64,000 nt of DNA from Halococcus salsus. Its GTDB lineage: Archaea; Halobacteriota; Halobacteria; Halobacteriales; Halococcaceae. The first letter of the stretch is position 1. The number at the start of each line of letters is the position of its first letter. Made by a program: the position numbers and the translations under genes. Positions 1 to 8,019 of this stretch are shown piece after piece. Location: the NCBI RefSeq assembly GCF_009900715.1, contig NZ_JAAAJC010000001.1:62001-126000 (forward strand). The letters run 5' to 3'. The notes under the pieces were generated by a model. The model worked only from the letters and a program-made list of their open reading frames with translations, was not told the origin of the DNA and searched no databases.

Positions 1-888
1 CAGTACGACCACGAGGTAGACGATCGCGAGCGCGCTCGCCGCCCCGAGGTCGACGTAGGTGAAGCCGGTCTGGAAGATCTGGATCCCGATCAGCATCGTG
101 GCGTTCCCCGGTCCACCCTGGGTGAGGGTGTAGACCAGCCCGAACGACCGGAAGAGGTCGATCAAGCGAATGAGTATCGCCACGAACAGGACGGGTTTGA
201 GGTAGGGGATCACGACGTGGACGTACCGCCGCCACATCGGTGCGCCGTCGATCCGGGCGGCTTCGAGCAACTCGTCGGGCACCGACGAGAGGCCCGCGTA
301 GAAGATCAGGAACATGAACGGCGTCCAGTTCCAGGTGTCGATCAGGATCACCGTGAGCAGCGGGACGTCGGTGAGGAAGGCGGGTGCGACGAACGGGGTG
401 TAGCTGTTGATCAGGTAGGGGATGATACCGAGCTGGGGCTGGAGCATCACCTGGCCGATCGTCGCGAGGCTCACGGGCGCGACCGCCATCGGGAGGATGA
501 ACGCCACGCGGTAGAACGACTTCGCCCGCCCGCTCGCGACGTCGTTGACGAGCGCGGCGAGCCCGAACCCGAGCACGGTTTCGAGCACGAGCGCGCTCAG
601 CACGAAGACCGTCGTCACCGTGACCGACTGCCAGACGGTGGGGTCCGTGAAGACCACCGCGAAGTTGTGGAGCCCCGCGAACGTCCCCAACTGGTTCGGG
701 TTGACGTAGGTGTAGTTGACGAGGCTGAGATAGAGGTCGTAGACCCCGGGGAAGATCGTGATCAGGAGGACCACGAGCACCATCGGGGTCGCGAGCCAGA
801 CCGGGAGGTAGTCGTTCCAGACGCCCTTGAGCGAGCCGAGCGCGCCGTCGCCCTGGTCCGAGCCGACCGACCGGGTATCCGTACTCAT
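1..888 (-). CDS. Sugar ABC transporter permease (MalF/UgpA type), 3' end outside window
   Basis: Integral membrane permease of a carbohydrate ABC importer. The visible 296 residues start at the ATG whose complement lies at 886-888, four bases after the stop of the binding-protein gene, so the two are translationally close in one operon. Several hydrophobic segments are visible. Toward the end is the EAA loop (DELLEAARIDGA, encoded near 240-275) that docks the ATPase subunit, which is the diagnostic motif of binding-protein-dependent permeases. The reading frame is still open at base 1, so the C-terminus, a second permease and the ATPase probably lie outside the window. The substrate cannot be named. 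The neighbouring binding protein and AGE epimerase suggest a sugar or sugar derivative. Confidence 0.9.
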   Translation of the reverse strand, partial: MSTDTRSVGSDQGDGALGSLKGVWNDYLPVWLATPMVLVVLLITIFPGVYDLYLSLVNYTYVNPNQLGTFAGLHNFAVVFTDPTVWQSVTVTTVFVLSALVLETVLGFGLAALVNDVASGRAKSFYRVAFILPMAVAPVSLATIGQVMLQPQLGIIPYLINSYTPFVAPAFLTDVPLLTVILIDTWNWTPFMFLIFYAGLSSVPDELLEAARIDGAPMWRRYVHVVIPYLKPVLFVAILIRLIDLFRSFGLVYTLTQGGPGNATMLIGIQIFQTGFTYVDLGAASALAIVYLVVVL

Positions 889-892
889 CGGA

Positions 893-2311
893 TCACCCGC
901 TCCCCGCCGTGAGCTCGGCCTGCTGGGCGGCCTTCTCGAAGGCCGACTCCACCGACTTGTTGCCGGCGATGGCCTGCTGGAGCTGGATCGAGTACTTCTG
1001 GCCCCAGACGGGGTACTGCGGGTCGAACGGCTCGATCTTCGCGCTTTGGAGCGACTGGAGGGAGACGTCGGCGAAGTTCTGGCCGTACTTCTGGCGGTAG
1101 GGGTCGGCCTCCCAGATCGACCGCCGGACCGGGAACGAGGCCGAACCCTGAATGGCCATCGCGCGCTGGGTGGGCTTCGCGGTCGCCCAGATCATGAACA
1201 GGAACGCGGCCTCGGGGTTGGCGGCCACCGGCGAGGTCGAGAGCTGCCAGACGAACGCACCCGGCACGAACGAGCTGTCCTTCCCCTTCGGCACCGGCAT
1301 CTTCGCGATCGCGATGTCGTCGGCGACCTGCGAGGAGCTCGGGTCCGAGAGGCTCCCCCAGAACAGGTTGGCGTCGTTCAGGATGTGACCCGCCCCGCCC
1401 TGTTGCATCGTCGCGACCACCTGGGACCACTCCATCGTGGCGGCCGAGGCCGAGCCGTACTGCTGGAGGGTGTCGACGTAGAACCGACCCGCCTTCATCG
1501 CCGTCTCCGTGTCGAGCCCGGAGTCGTTGGGATAGGACTCCCAGAGCTGCCCACCGAACTCCCGGATCCACGGGTCCATCGTGTAGATGTTCATCCCGTA
1601 GCCCTTCTGCCCGCGGTTGACCACACCCACCACGTCGGATTCGTTCGCGTGGATCGCCTTCGCGTTCCGCAGGAACTGGTCGGTGGTCTTCGGGACCGAG
1701 AGCCCGTGCTTCTCGTAGAGGTCCTCCCGGTAGAACATCGTCTGGACCTCGACGGTGATCGGGAGCCCGGTCCAGTAGGGCTGGCGACCCGCGCCGTGGG
1801 CGGCCTGCCGACAGACCTGGAGGAGGTCCTGGGTGCCGTACCAGTCCTCGTCGAAGAGGGTGTCGCTGTTGAAGTACGGGTCGAGGTTCTTGAGCCAGCC
1901 CGCGCGGGCGAACTGGTTGACGACCTGGTCCATGAAGAACAGGTCGAAGTTACCTGCACCCGTGCTCACGTCGGTGAGACGTTTGGTGCGGAACTGCTGT
2001 TCGGGAAGGATGCTCCAGACCACGTCGATCCCCGTCAGCTCCTCGAAGACCGATACGTAGGGTCTGATGTTCGTCACCCAGTCGTGCTGGACGGCCCCGA
2101 GGTTGATGCTGGTCCCCTCGTGGGCCCGCCAGTCGATGTTCGCGTCCCGATAGGCCGAGGGGTCGAGCCTCGACGACGGGGACGTCGTCGACGAGTTCCC
2201 CGACGAATTGCTGCCGGAACTCGTGCCGCCACGGGTGCAGCCTGCGAGGCCGACACCGGTCGCGAGCCCGGCCGTCGTGAGGAATCGACGACGTGTCTGT
2301 TTATTAGTCAT
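893..2311 (-). CDS. Sugar ABC transporter substrate-binding lipoprotein
   Basis: Extracellular solute-binding protein of family 1 (MalE-like), 472 residues. The N-terminus has a twin-arginine motif (TRRRFLTTAG) followed by a lipobox (GLAGC, Cys25), so it should be exported folded by Tat and lipid-anchored outside the membrane. A Ser/Thr/Asn/Gly-rich linker follows, then a MalE-like domain. First gene of the operon, 4 bases before the permease. It is divergent from the AGE epimerase at 2542, which suggests shared control of uptake and conversion of the same sugar. Length fits the family. Substrate unknown. Confidence 0.9.
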   Translation of the reverse strand: MTNKQTRRRFLTTAGLATGVGLAGCTRGGTSSGSNSSGNSSTTSPSSRLDPSAYRDANIDWRAHEGTSINLGAVQHDWVTNIRPYVSVFEELTGIDVVWSILPEQQFRTKRLTDVSTGAGNFDLFFMDQVVNQFARAGWLKNLDPYFNSDTLFDEDWYGTQDLLQVCRQAAHGAGRQPYWTGLPITVEVQTMFYREDLYEKHGLSVPKTTDQFLRNAKAIHANESDVVGVVNRGQKGYGMNIYTMDPWIREFGGQLWESYPNDSGLDTETAMKAGRFYVDTLQQYGSASAATMEWSQVVATMQQGGAGHILNDANLFWGSLSDPSSSQVADDIAIAKMPVPKGKDSSFVPGAFVWQLSTSPVAANPEAAFLFMIWATAKPTQRAMAIQGSASFPVRRSIWEADPYRQKYGQNFADVSLQSLQSAKIEPFDPQYPVWGQKYSIQLQQAIAGNKSVESAFEKAAQQAELTAGSG

Positions 2312-2340
2312 AGATACGATGTCACCGGTTATTTTCCCAC

Positions 2341-2350
2341 ATTTTTATAC
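2341..2350 (-). promoter_or_regulatory. TATA-like promoter element of the sugar transporter operon
   Basis: On the minus strand the sequence gtataaaaat lies 30-39 bases before the start codon of the binding protein. This is a good archaeal TATA box and predicts a very short 5' leader. It stands out from the surrounding high-GC sequence. Confidence 0.6.
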
Positions 2351-2541
2351 TTATCGCCGAGGTCTGGATCTAACTCGATGCCATCCTCGCCGGAGTCGTC
2401 ACGGCTCGTTCCACGTGCGATACGTGCTCCCTACGGGCGTTTCGTCGGCACTGCGTGTCGTCGCTGGTCGTGACGAACCCGTGGTCCGGTCGTCGAACTC
2501 TCACCAGAACGACTATTGAAGCCACCGCTGTGTCTACGGGC

Positions 2542-3801
2542 ATGACCGACGCGGCCACCGTCGTCGAGACGTACCGTCCGAAGCTCGAAGCGGTGCTGGA
2601 GGAGAACGTCCTCGACTTTTGGTTTCCCCGATGCATCGACGAGGCGGGTGGCTTTCTGACGAGCTACGATAGCGAGGGCGAGTTCGCGGGCAACGGCCAC
2701 AAACAGGTCGTGACCCAGGCGCGGATGGTCTGGTTCACCGCACGACTCGCGCGCGAGGGCTACGGCGAGGAGTATCAAGAAATCGCCGAGCACGGCCTCG
2801 ATTTCCTGCTGGGCGAGATGTGGGACGGCCAGGATGGAGGGTTCGTCTGGGAAGTCGAACGCGACGGCACCACCTCGAAACCCAACAAACACTGCTACGG
2901 CCAGTCGTTCGGCCTCTACGCCCTCTCGGAGTACCATCGGGCGACCGGCGACGACCGCGCCGCCGAGTACGCCCACGAGCTCGTCGACCTGCTCGACGAG
3001 TACGCCAAAGACGAGGTTCACGGGGGCTACGTCGAGTACTTCACGCCCGAGTGGGAGCCGATCCTCGAAGGCAGAACCTACCTCGACAACATCGAGCCCG
3101 ACTGGTCGCCGAAGGAGTCCGGCGACGACGCGCTCGACGCCTCCCTGAAACTCATGAACACCCACCTCCACCTGATGGAGGCGTTCACGACCTACTACGA
3201 GGTGTTCGAAACCGACCGCGGTCGCGAGCGCTTGCACGAACTCCTCGACGTCCTCACGAACACCGTGGTCCGAAAGAAACTGGGTGCGTGTTCGGACAAG
3301 TACACAGCCACTTGGAAACCTAAGCTCGACGTCGAGGACCTGCGGGTGGTCTCGTACGGCCACGACATCGAGAACGTCTGGCTCTCGATGGACGCCGCCG
3401 ACGCCCTCGGACTCTCGAAGGACCTCTACACGGACCTCTACGAGACGCTCTGGGAGTACACCCTCGAATACGGCTACGACGACGACCATGGAGGATTTTA
3501 CTTCTACGGTGGCTTCGACGAGCCCGCGAGCTTCCGGGTCAAGGCGTGGTGGGTCCAGGCCGAAGGCATGACGAGTGCGCTTCGGATGTACGAACACACT
3601 GGCGACGAGCGCTATCTCGACGTCTTCACCGAGACCTACGACTTCCTCGACGAGTACGGTATCGACCACGACGTGGGTGAGTGGCACTCGGGCGTGACCG
3701 ACGACCTCGAACCCGTCGGGCGGAAGGGGGCGGTCTACAAGGCCGCCTACCACAACGGCCGCGCGCTCCTCGAATCGATCGCGGCGCTCGAACGGCTGTA
3801 G
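2542..3801 (+). CDS. AGE-family sugar epimerase/isomerase
   Basis: Member of the N-acylglucosamine 2-epimerase superfamily, an alpha/alpha six-barrel fold that includes mannose isomerase, cellobiose 2-epimerase and GlcNAc 2-epimerase. From ATG 2542 it has 419 residues, the usual length. An in-frame upstream start at 2455 would add 29 residues that do not look like family sequence. Recognisable segments are the N-terminal FWFPRCIDEAGGFLTSY-type motif, KPNKHCYGQSF in the middle, SYGHDIENVWL and the C-terminal KAAYHNGRALLE; the conserved His residues in these match family active-site positions. Divergent from a sugar ABC importer, so it probably converts the imported sugar. The exact reaction cannot be told from sequence. 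Confidence 0.85.
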   Translation: MTDAATVVETYRPKLEAVLEENVLDFWFPRCIDEAGGFLTSYDSEGEFAGNGHKQVVTQARMVWFTARLAREGYGEEYQEIAEHGLDFLLGEMWDGQDGGFVWEVERDGTTSKPNKHCYGQSFGLYALSEYHRATGDDRAAEYAHELVDLLDEYAKDEVHGGYVEYFTPEWEPILEGRTYLDNIEPDWSPKESGDDALDASLKLMNTHLHLMEAFTTYYEVFETDRGRERLHELLDVLTNTVVRKKLGACSDKYTATWKPKLDVEDLRVVSYGHDIENVWLSMDAADALGLSKDLYTDLYETLWEYTLEYGYDDDHGGFYFYGGFDEPASFRVKAWWVQAEGMTSALRMYEHTGDERYLDVFTETYDFLDEYGIDHDVGEWHSGVTDDLEPVGRKGAVYKAAYHNGRALLESIAALERL

Positions 3802-3865
3802 GGCGTCCGCTTCTCCCCGCCCACGGGAACGTGACCGGAATCGAGCGATATCGACCCAACCTCGT

Positions 3866-5173
3866 TCAGCGGTCGTACTGGCTTCTGACGAGGTGTGCGA
3901 TGCCGCGGTCTTCGAGCCGCTCCATCGGCGCGAGCAGGGTGAGTTGGACGACGCCCGGGAGACGGCCGATCTCCACCCCGCCGGTGAACGTACAGCGCCC
4001 ACGGACCTCGCCCTCGGACATCCCGAGGAGGGCGGTGGCGCGGTCGAAGGCGTTCTGTGTCGCGGCGTTGATCGTCTCGCCGCTTCCGACGACCTGGATC
4101 GGTCCCACGTCGTCGACCAGCTCGACCCCGTACTCCGCTGCGAGCCGTCGTCCGGTTTCGAGTTCCCGGTCCGTGTAGGGCGCGCTGATGTGCGGGAGGT
4201 CCGCCTCGTTGGGGAGCAAGATCGGGCCGTCGATGTCGAGCCCCTTGATGACCTCGACGCCGATCTCGGTGCGGCCGCTCACGTCGGTCGTGTGGAGCGA
4301 GAGCTCGCCGTCGCCCTGGTTGGCGTGGAGGTCGCCGACGTAGACCCCCGCGCCGTCGGTCTTCACCGGGCAGATCAGCACCGCGCCCTCGCGCACCGCG
4401 TTGACGTCCATGTGACCGTCGGTCCGCTGGCCGAGGGCCTCCTCGTCCGGGAGGCCCCAGTCGTGTTCCGCGCCGACGAGGAACTGGCCGAAGTCGCCCG
4501 CGTTGTGCGAGTCCGGGAGTTCGATCGGGGGTGTGGTGCCGATGTTCCCCACGAAGGGTCGGAGGTGGCCGAGCGTTCCCGGCATCCCTGAAGGCTTGTA
4601 GAGCAGGATCGGGTGCTGGCGGGCGTGTTCGGGGATCGCCATCGCCTCGCGCGCCTCGTTCGCGAGGTCGTCGGCGGCTTCCTCGTCCATCGTCAGTCCG
4701 ACAGTTCGATCCTCGTCGAACGCGACGGTGTAGCCGAACTCGAAGCCGAACGAGGAGGCGTTCTCGCCGCACTCGGCGCACTTGATCGCGTCCTCGCCCG
4801 TCCCCTCGACGACGCTCTCGGGCCACTCGGTGCCACACCCGGGGCAGCGGTGGTCGACGAACGGGTCGTCGCCGAACGCGCCCTCGCGCTCGGCCATGCT
4901 GCCGGTGCTCGTCGCGACGCTGGTGACCTCCACCGACCGGATCGTGAGCGCGACCGCGTCGCCGACCGCGGCGTTCTCGACCCGGACCGGTCGGGTGACT
5001 TCGTGGCCGCCGCGGAAGTCGGGGGTGATCATCGGTCCCCAGCACGCCGGCGGGGTGTGGGTGTGGATCGTCCCGCCGTCGGCGACGGTGCCCGCCCACT
5101 CCTGGTCCGGGCCGACCAGCCCCTTCGTGTACCGGTCGACCGTGATCTCCCGCTGGACTTCGTGTTGTGCCAT
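3866..5173 (-). CDS. Acetamidase/formamidase family protein with an internal four-Cys insert
   Basis: FmdA/AmdA family amidohydrolase, which releases ammonia from short amides such as formamide or acetamide, 435 residues. N-terminal features (THTPPACWGPMI around residues 38-50) and C-terminal blocks such as GHMDVN and CTFTGGVEIG match the family. Residues 110-135 hold two CxxC pairs (Cys110, Cys113, Cys132, Cys135) that look like a zinc ribbon inserted in the beta-rich domain. The gene stands alone, convergent with the AGE epimerase and divergent from the lysine operon. The cytosolic substrate is unproven; nitrogen acquisition is an inference. Confidence 0.88.
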   Translation of the reverse strand: MAQHEVQREITVDRYTKGLVGPDQEWAGTVADGGTIHTHTPPACWGPMITPDFRGGHEVTRPVRVENAAVGDAVALTIRSVEVTSVATSTGSMAEREGAFGDDPFVDHRCPGCGTEWPESVVEGTGEDAIKCAECGENASSFGFEFGYTVAFDEDRTVGLTMDEEAADDLANEAREAMAIPEHARQHPILLYKPSGMPGTLGHLRPFVGNIGTTPPIELPDSHNAGDFGQFLVGAEHDWGLPDEEALGQRTDGHMDVNAVREGAVLICPVKTDGAGVYVGDLHANQGDGELSLHTTDVSGRTEIGVEVIKGLDIDGPILLPNEADLPHISAPYTDRELETGRRLAAEYGVELVDDVGPIQVVGSGETINAATQNAFDRATALLGMSEGEVRGRCTFTGGVEIGRLPGVVQLTLLAPMERLEDRGIAHLVRSQYDR

Positions 5174-5314
5174 AGCTTGTTCACGAGTCGTGTCAACATA
5201 ACTCTATCAACTTGCGGTCGGAGCTCTCGCTGGTCGCGACCGACCCGTTCTGACTCATCGACGCTCTTCGTCCCGCGTTTCGCCCGCACTGGCAGGTTTC
5301 GCGCACGTCACAAC
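5174..5314. other. Divergent intergenic region between acetamidase and the dap operon
   Basis: No gene recognised. It must hold the acetamidase promoter: on the minus strand a weak AT-rich patch (gatagagttatgtt) lies about 25-35 bases before that start codon. The rest is ordinary GC-rich sequence up to the TATA-like element of the dap operon at 5315. Confidence 0.5.
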
Positions 5315-5322
5315 GCCTAAGT
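5315..5322 (+). promoter_or_regulatory. dapA: Candidate TATA element of the dap operon
   Basis: The motif gcctaagt resembles haloarchaeal TATA boxes. Transcription would start about 25 bases later, near 5345, giving a leader of about 170 bases before dapA, much longer than the near-leaderless transcripts predicted elsewhere in this window. Weak by itself; supported by the structured leader that follows. Confidence 0.4.
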
Positions 5323-5345
5323 CCTCCGGGTGCCGTGGTCGTGAT

Positions 5346-5459
5346 ATGCGACGCGTCACACCCTCACAAAGGCGGTCGACGACCGCCGGGTGTGACGAGT
5401 TCGAGGCGGCGACCGGGGCGAAAGCGAAACGCAGTGCGGTCGGTTCGCGGCGGGTGTAG
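5346..5459 (+). CDS. Possible 37-residue leader peptide upstream of dapA
   Basis: An ATG lies almost exactly at the predicted transcription start and opens a 38-codon frame ending in TAG at 5457-5459. It runs through the hairpin. The peptide is basic (Arg/Lys-rich), unlike most proteins here, and has no run of lysine codons as a classical attenuator would. It could be a chance frame; listed because position, promoter distance and hairpin coincide. Confidence 0.2.
   Translation: MRRVTPSQRRSTTAGCDEFEAATGAKAKRSAVGSRRV
5354..5397 (+). promoter_or_regulatory. Structured leader hairpin upstream of the lysine operon
   Basis: A 10-bp outer stem (cgtcacaccc at 5354-5363 with gggtgtgacg at 5388-5397) encloses a 7-bp inner stem (ggcggtc at 5371-5377 with gaccgcc at 5381-5387, loop gac). 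A 7-base bulge (5364-5370) lies on the 5' side only. All 17 pairs are perfect Watson-Crick pairs. It sits just after the predicted transcription start and about 120 bases before dapA, with no T-tract, so a control element of the leader is more likely than a terminator. Confidence 0.5.
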
Positions 5460-5516
5460 CGTCCCGTCGCGCGCCGTTTTCGTGTATCGACTCCAGAGTC
5501 TCCACTCCACCACCAC

Positions 5517-6434
5517 ATGACACACCAGATCGACCTCGACGGCGTCTTCCCCGCGATGGCGACGCCGTTCGAGGCGGACGAAAGCATCGATTTCGACGGA
5601 CTACGAACCGAAGCCCGACGACTCGCGGACGCGGGCGTCGACGGTTTGGTCCCCGTCGGCACCACCGGCGAGAGCGCGACCATGACCCACGACGAGCACG
5701 TCGCGGTCGTGGAGACCGTGGCCGAGGCGGTCTCGGTCCCCGTCGTCGCCGGCGCGGGCTCGAACTCGACACGCGAGGCGGTCGAGCTCGCCGAACGAAC
5801 CCGCGACGCCGGTGCCGACGCCCTGCTCCTGATCTCACCGTACTACAACAAGCCCGAACCCGCCGGGATGGAGACCCACTTCCGGACCGTGGCCGACGCC
5901 GTCGACCTCCCGCAGGTCGTCTACAACGTCCCCGGTCGGACGGGCCGCACGATAGAAGTCGACACCGCCGTGACGCTCGCCGAGCACCCGAACGTCGTCG
6001 GCTACAAGTCCGCGAGCGGCGACCTCGCCACGGTCAGCGAGGTCATCGAACGAACCCGCGAGACCGACTTCACCGTGCTCTCCGGTGAGGACGCCGTCAC
6101 GCTCCCGACCCTCGCGGTGGGCGGGCGCGGCACCATCAGCGTCGCGGCGAACGTCGAACCCCAGCGCGTGAGCCGGATGGTTCACGCCGGGCTCGACGGC
6201 GACTTCGAGCGCGCTCGCGACCGCCACCACGAGCTCGGGCCGCTGTTCCGTGCGCTGTTCTGGGAGACCAACCCGATCCCGCTGAAGGAGGCGCTCTCGA
6301 TCCGGGGTCACATGAGTCCGAGAATGCGCTCGCCGCTCTCGCGGCTCTCGGCGAAGCGCCGCGACGCGCTCGCCGAGATCCTCGCCGACCTCGCGACCGA
6401 CGACCAACGAACCCCCGCGGAGGTCGAACGGTGA
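5517..6434 (+). CDS. dapA: 4-hydroxy-tetrahydrodipicolinate synthase
   Basis: Class I aldolase that condenses pyruvate with aspartate semialdehyde, the first committed step to diaminopimelate and lysine. The 305-residue length is normal. Visible motifs are the GTTGES loop (48-53), Tyr136 in YNVPGRTGR, and the Schiff-base lysine Lys164 in VGYKSASGD. First gene of a six-gene operon whose members overlap by 1-4 bases; its TGA overlaps the GTG start of dapB. Cytosolic. Aldolases of this superfamily can act on other 2-keto acids, but the neighbours make DapA essentially certain. Confidence 0.96.
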   Translation: MTHQIDLDGVFPAMATPFEADESIDFDGLRTEARRLADAGVDGLVPVGTTGESATMTHDEHVAVVETVAEAVSVPVVAGAGSNSTREAVELAERTRDAGADALLLISPYYNKPEPAGMETHFRTVADAVDLPQVVYNVPGRTGRTIEVDTAVTLAEHPNVVGYKSASGDLATVSEVIERTRETDFTVLSGEDAVTLPTLAVGGRGTISVAANVEPQRVSRMVHAGLDGDFERARDRHHELGPLFRALFWETNPIPLKEALSIRGHMSPRMRSPLSRLSAKRRDALAEILADLATDDQRTPAEVER

Positions 6435-7195
6435 CGGCGGTCGGCGTCACCGGCGCGACGGGGACGATGGGCCGGGCGGTCCTCGAGACGGCCGCCGAGC
6501 GCGACGATACGACGGTCGTCTTCGCGGCGAACCACACCCCGACCGACGAGCGCGTCGCAGGCCACGAGGTACGGTCGACCGACGATCTCCCCGACCTCCT
6601 CACCGACCACGCGCCCGACGTCGTGGTGGACTTCACGGGTCCGGACTCCGCCGTCGAGTACGCGACGGCGTGTGCCGGATCGGGTGTCGGGTTCGTCACC
6701 GGCACCACGGGCTTCGAGGCGGACCATCGCGACGCGCTCCGCGAGGCCGCCGACCGGATCCCCGTTCTGTGGGCGGCGAACTTCTCGCGCGGGATCCACG
6801 CGCTCGGCGACGCGCTCGCCGAGACGGTGGAGACCCTCCCCGGCTCCGACATCGAACTCACCGAGACCCACCACAACCGAAAGCGCGACGCGCCGAGCGG
6901 TACGGCGACCACCCTGCTCGACCGGATCGACGACGCGAGCGCGGCGGACCGCGACCGGACCTACGGCCGCGAGGGCGAGCAACCCCGCGACGGAAACGAG
7001 GTCGGGGTTCACGTCCGGCGAGCGGGGAACGTCCGCGGCGAACACGAGGTCCTCCTCGCGGGCAACGATGAAGTGCTCACCTTGACGCACCGCGCCGAGA
7101 GCCGGGGCGTCTTCGCCGGCGGCGCGCTCGACGCGGCGGTCTGGCTCGCCGGGCGTGATGCGGGTTGGTACGGGTTCGAGGAGGTGCTCGCGTGA
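6431..7195 (+). CDS. dapB: 4-hydroxy-tetrahydrodipicolinate reductase
   Basis: NAD(P)H-dependent reductase for the second step of the diaminopimelate route, 254 residues. The Rossmann motif GATGTMG (8-14) is at the N-terminus. The catalytic/substrate block, equivalent to HHxxKxDAPSGTA, reads ETHHNRKRDAPSGTA and keeps the catalytic His-His pair, Lys and the SGT loop. Starts with GTG overlapping the dapA stop (GTGA), so translation is probably coupled. Confidence 0.96.
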   Translation: MTAVGVTGATGTMGRAVLETAAERDDTTVVFAANHTPTDERVAGHEVRSTDDLPDLLTDHAPDVVVDFTGPDSAVEYATACAGSGVGFVTGTTGFEADHRDALREAADRIPVLWAANFSRGIHALGDALAETVETLPGSDIELTETHHNRKRDAPSGTATTLLDRIDDASAADRDRTYGREGEQPRDGNEVGVHVRRAGNVRGEHEVLLAGNDEVLTLTHRAESRGVFAGGALDAAVWLAGRDAGWYGFEEVLA

Positions 7196-8019
7196 GCCTC
7201 GAAACCGAGATCGAGGAGCTCTGGGCGCGCGCCGACGAGGGACTGACCGCGAGCGAGGCCGGTGCGGACGAACGCGACACCCTCGACGCGTTCCTCGACG
7301 CGCTCGAAGCCGGCGAGGTCAGAGCGGCCGAGAAGCAGGGAAGCGAGTGGGTGGCGAACGAGTGGGTGAAGCAGGGTATCCTCCTGAACTTCAGTCTGCG
7401 TGAGACCCAGCGCCGGGAGTACGGCGACGTGGCCTACCACGACGTACTCCCGCTCCGCTCGACCGACGACCTCGGCGAGCGCGGCACCCGGAACACCCCC
7501 GACGGAACCGTCGTGCGGCGCGGGGCCTCGATCGGCAGCGATGCCATCCTGATGAGTCCGTGTTTCGTCAACGCGGGCGCGTACGTCGGCGACGGCACGC
7601 TCGTCGACTCATGTGATACGGTGGGGTCGTGTGCCCAGGTCGGCGCGGACGTGAAGCTGGGCGCGAACACGCTCCTCGGCGGCGTGCTCGAACCCGTCGA
7701 GGACACACCCGTGGTGATCGAGGAGGGCGTCTCGCTCGGTGCGGGCTGTCGCGTGACCTCGGGGTTCGTGGTCGGCCACGACTCGGTCGTGGGCGAGAAC
7801 ACCCTGCTGACGCCCCGGATCCCGGTCTACGACCTCGTCGAGGAGGAAGTCGTCTACGGCGAACTCCCGCCCGAACGCCGGGCGTTCACCCGGTTCGTGG
7901 AGTCCTCGATAGGCGAGCACGACCTCTTCGACGGCGGGGCCTACAAGCCCGCCGTGGTCGCCACCGCCGTCGAGAACAGGACGTTGGAGGCCACCGAGCG
8001 CGAGGAGGCGCTCCGGTGA
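7192..8019 (+). CDS. dapD: 2,3,4,5-tetrahydropyridine-2,6-dicarboxylate N-succinyltransferase
   Basis: Transfers succinyl from succinyl-CoA to tetrahydrodipicolinate, which identifies the succinylase branch of the pathway. 275 residues starting at the GTG (7192) that overlaps the dapB stop; an in-frame start 9 codons upstream lies inside dapB and is unlikely. The N-terminal helical region is followed by left-handed beta-helix hexapeptide repeats (roughly residues 100-200, for example AYVGDGTLVDSCDTVGSCAQ), typical of this trimeric acyltransferase. Confidence 0.95.
   Translation: MSLETEIEELWARADEGLTASEAGADERDTLDAFLDALEAGEVRAAEKQGSEWVANEWVKQGILLNFSLRETQRREYGDVAYHDVLPLRSTDDLGERGTRNTPDGTVVRRGASIGSDAILMSPCFVNAGAYVGDGTLVDSCDTVGSCAQVGADVKLGANTLLGGVLEPVEDTPVVIEEGVSLGAGCRVTSGFVVGHDSVVGENTLLTPRIPVYDLVEEEVVYGELPPERRAFTRFVESSIGEHDLFDGGAYKPAVVATAVENRTLEATEREEALR

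Noticed and set aside
2431-4002. Long open frame (over 500 codons) on the minus strand opposite the AGE epimerase
   Set aside because: High-GC DNA leaves antisense frames open. The translation is low-complexity, Val/Glu/Arg-rich and has no domain, whereas the plus strand encodes a clear epimerase.
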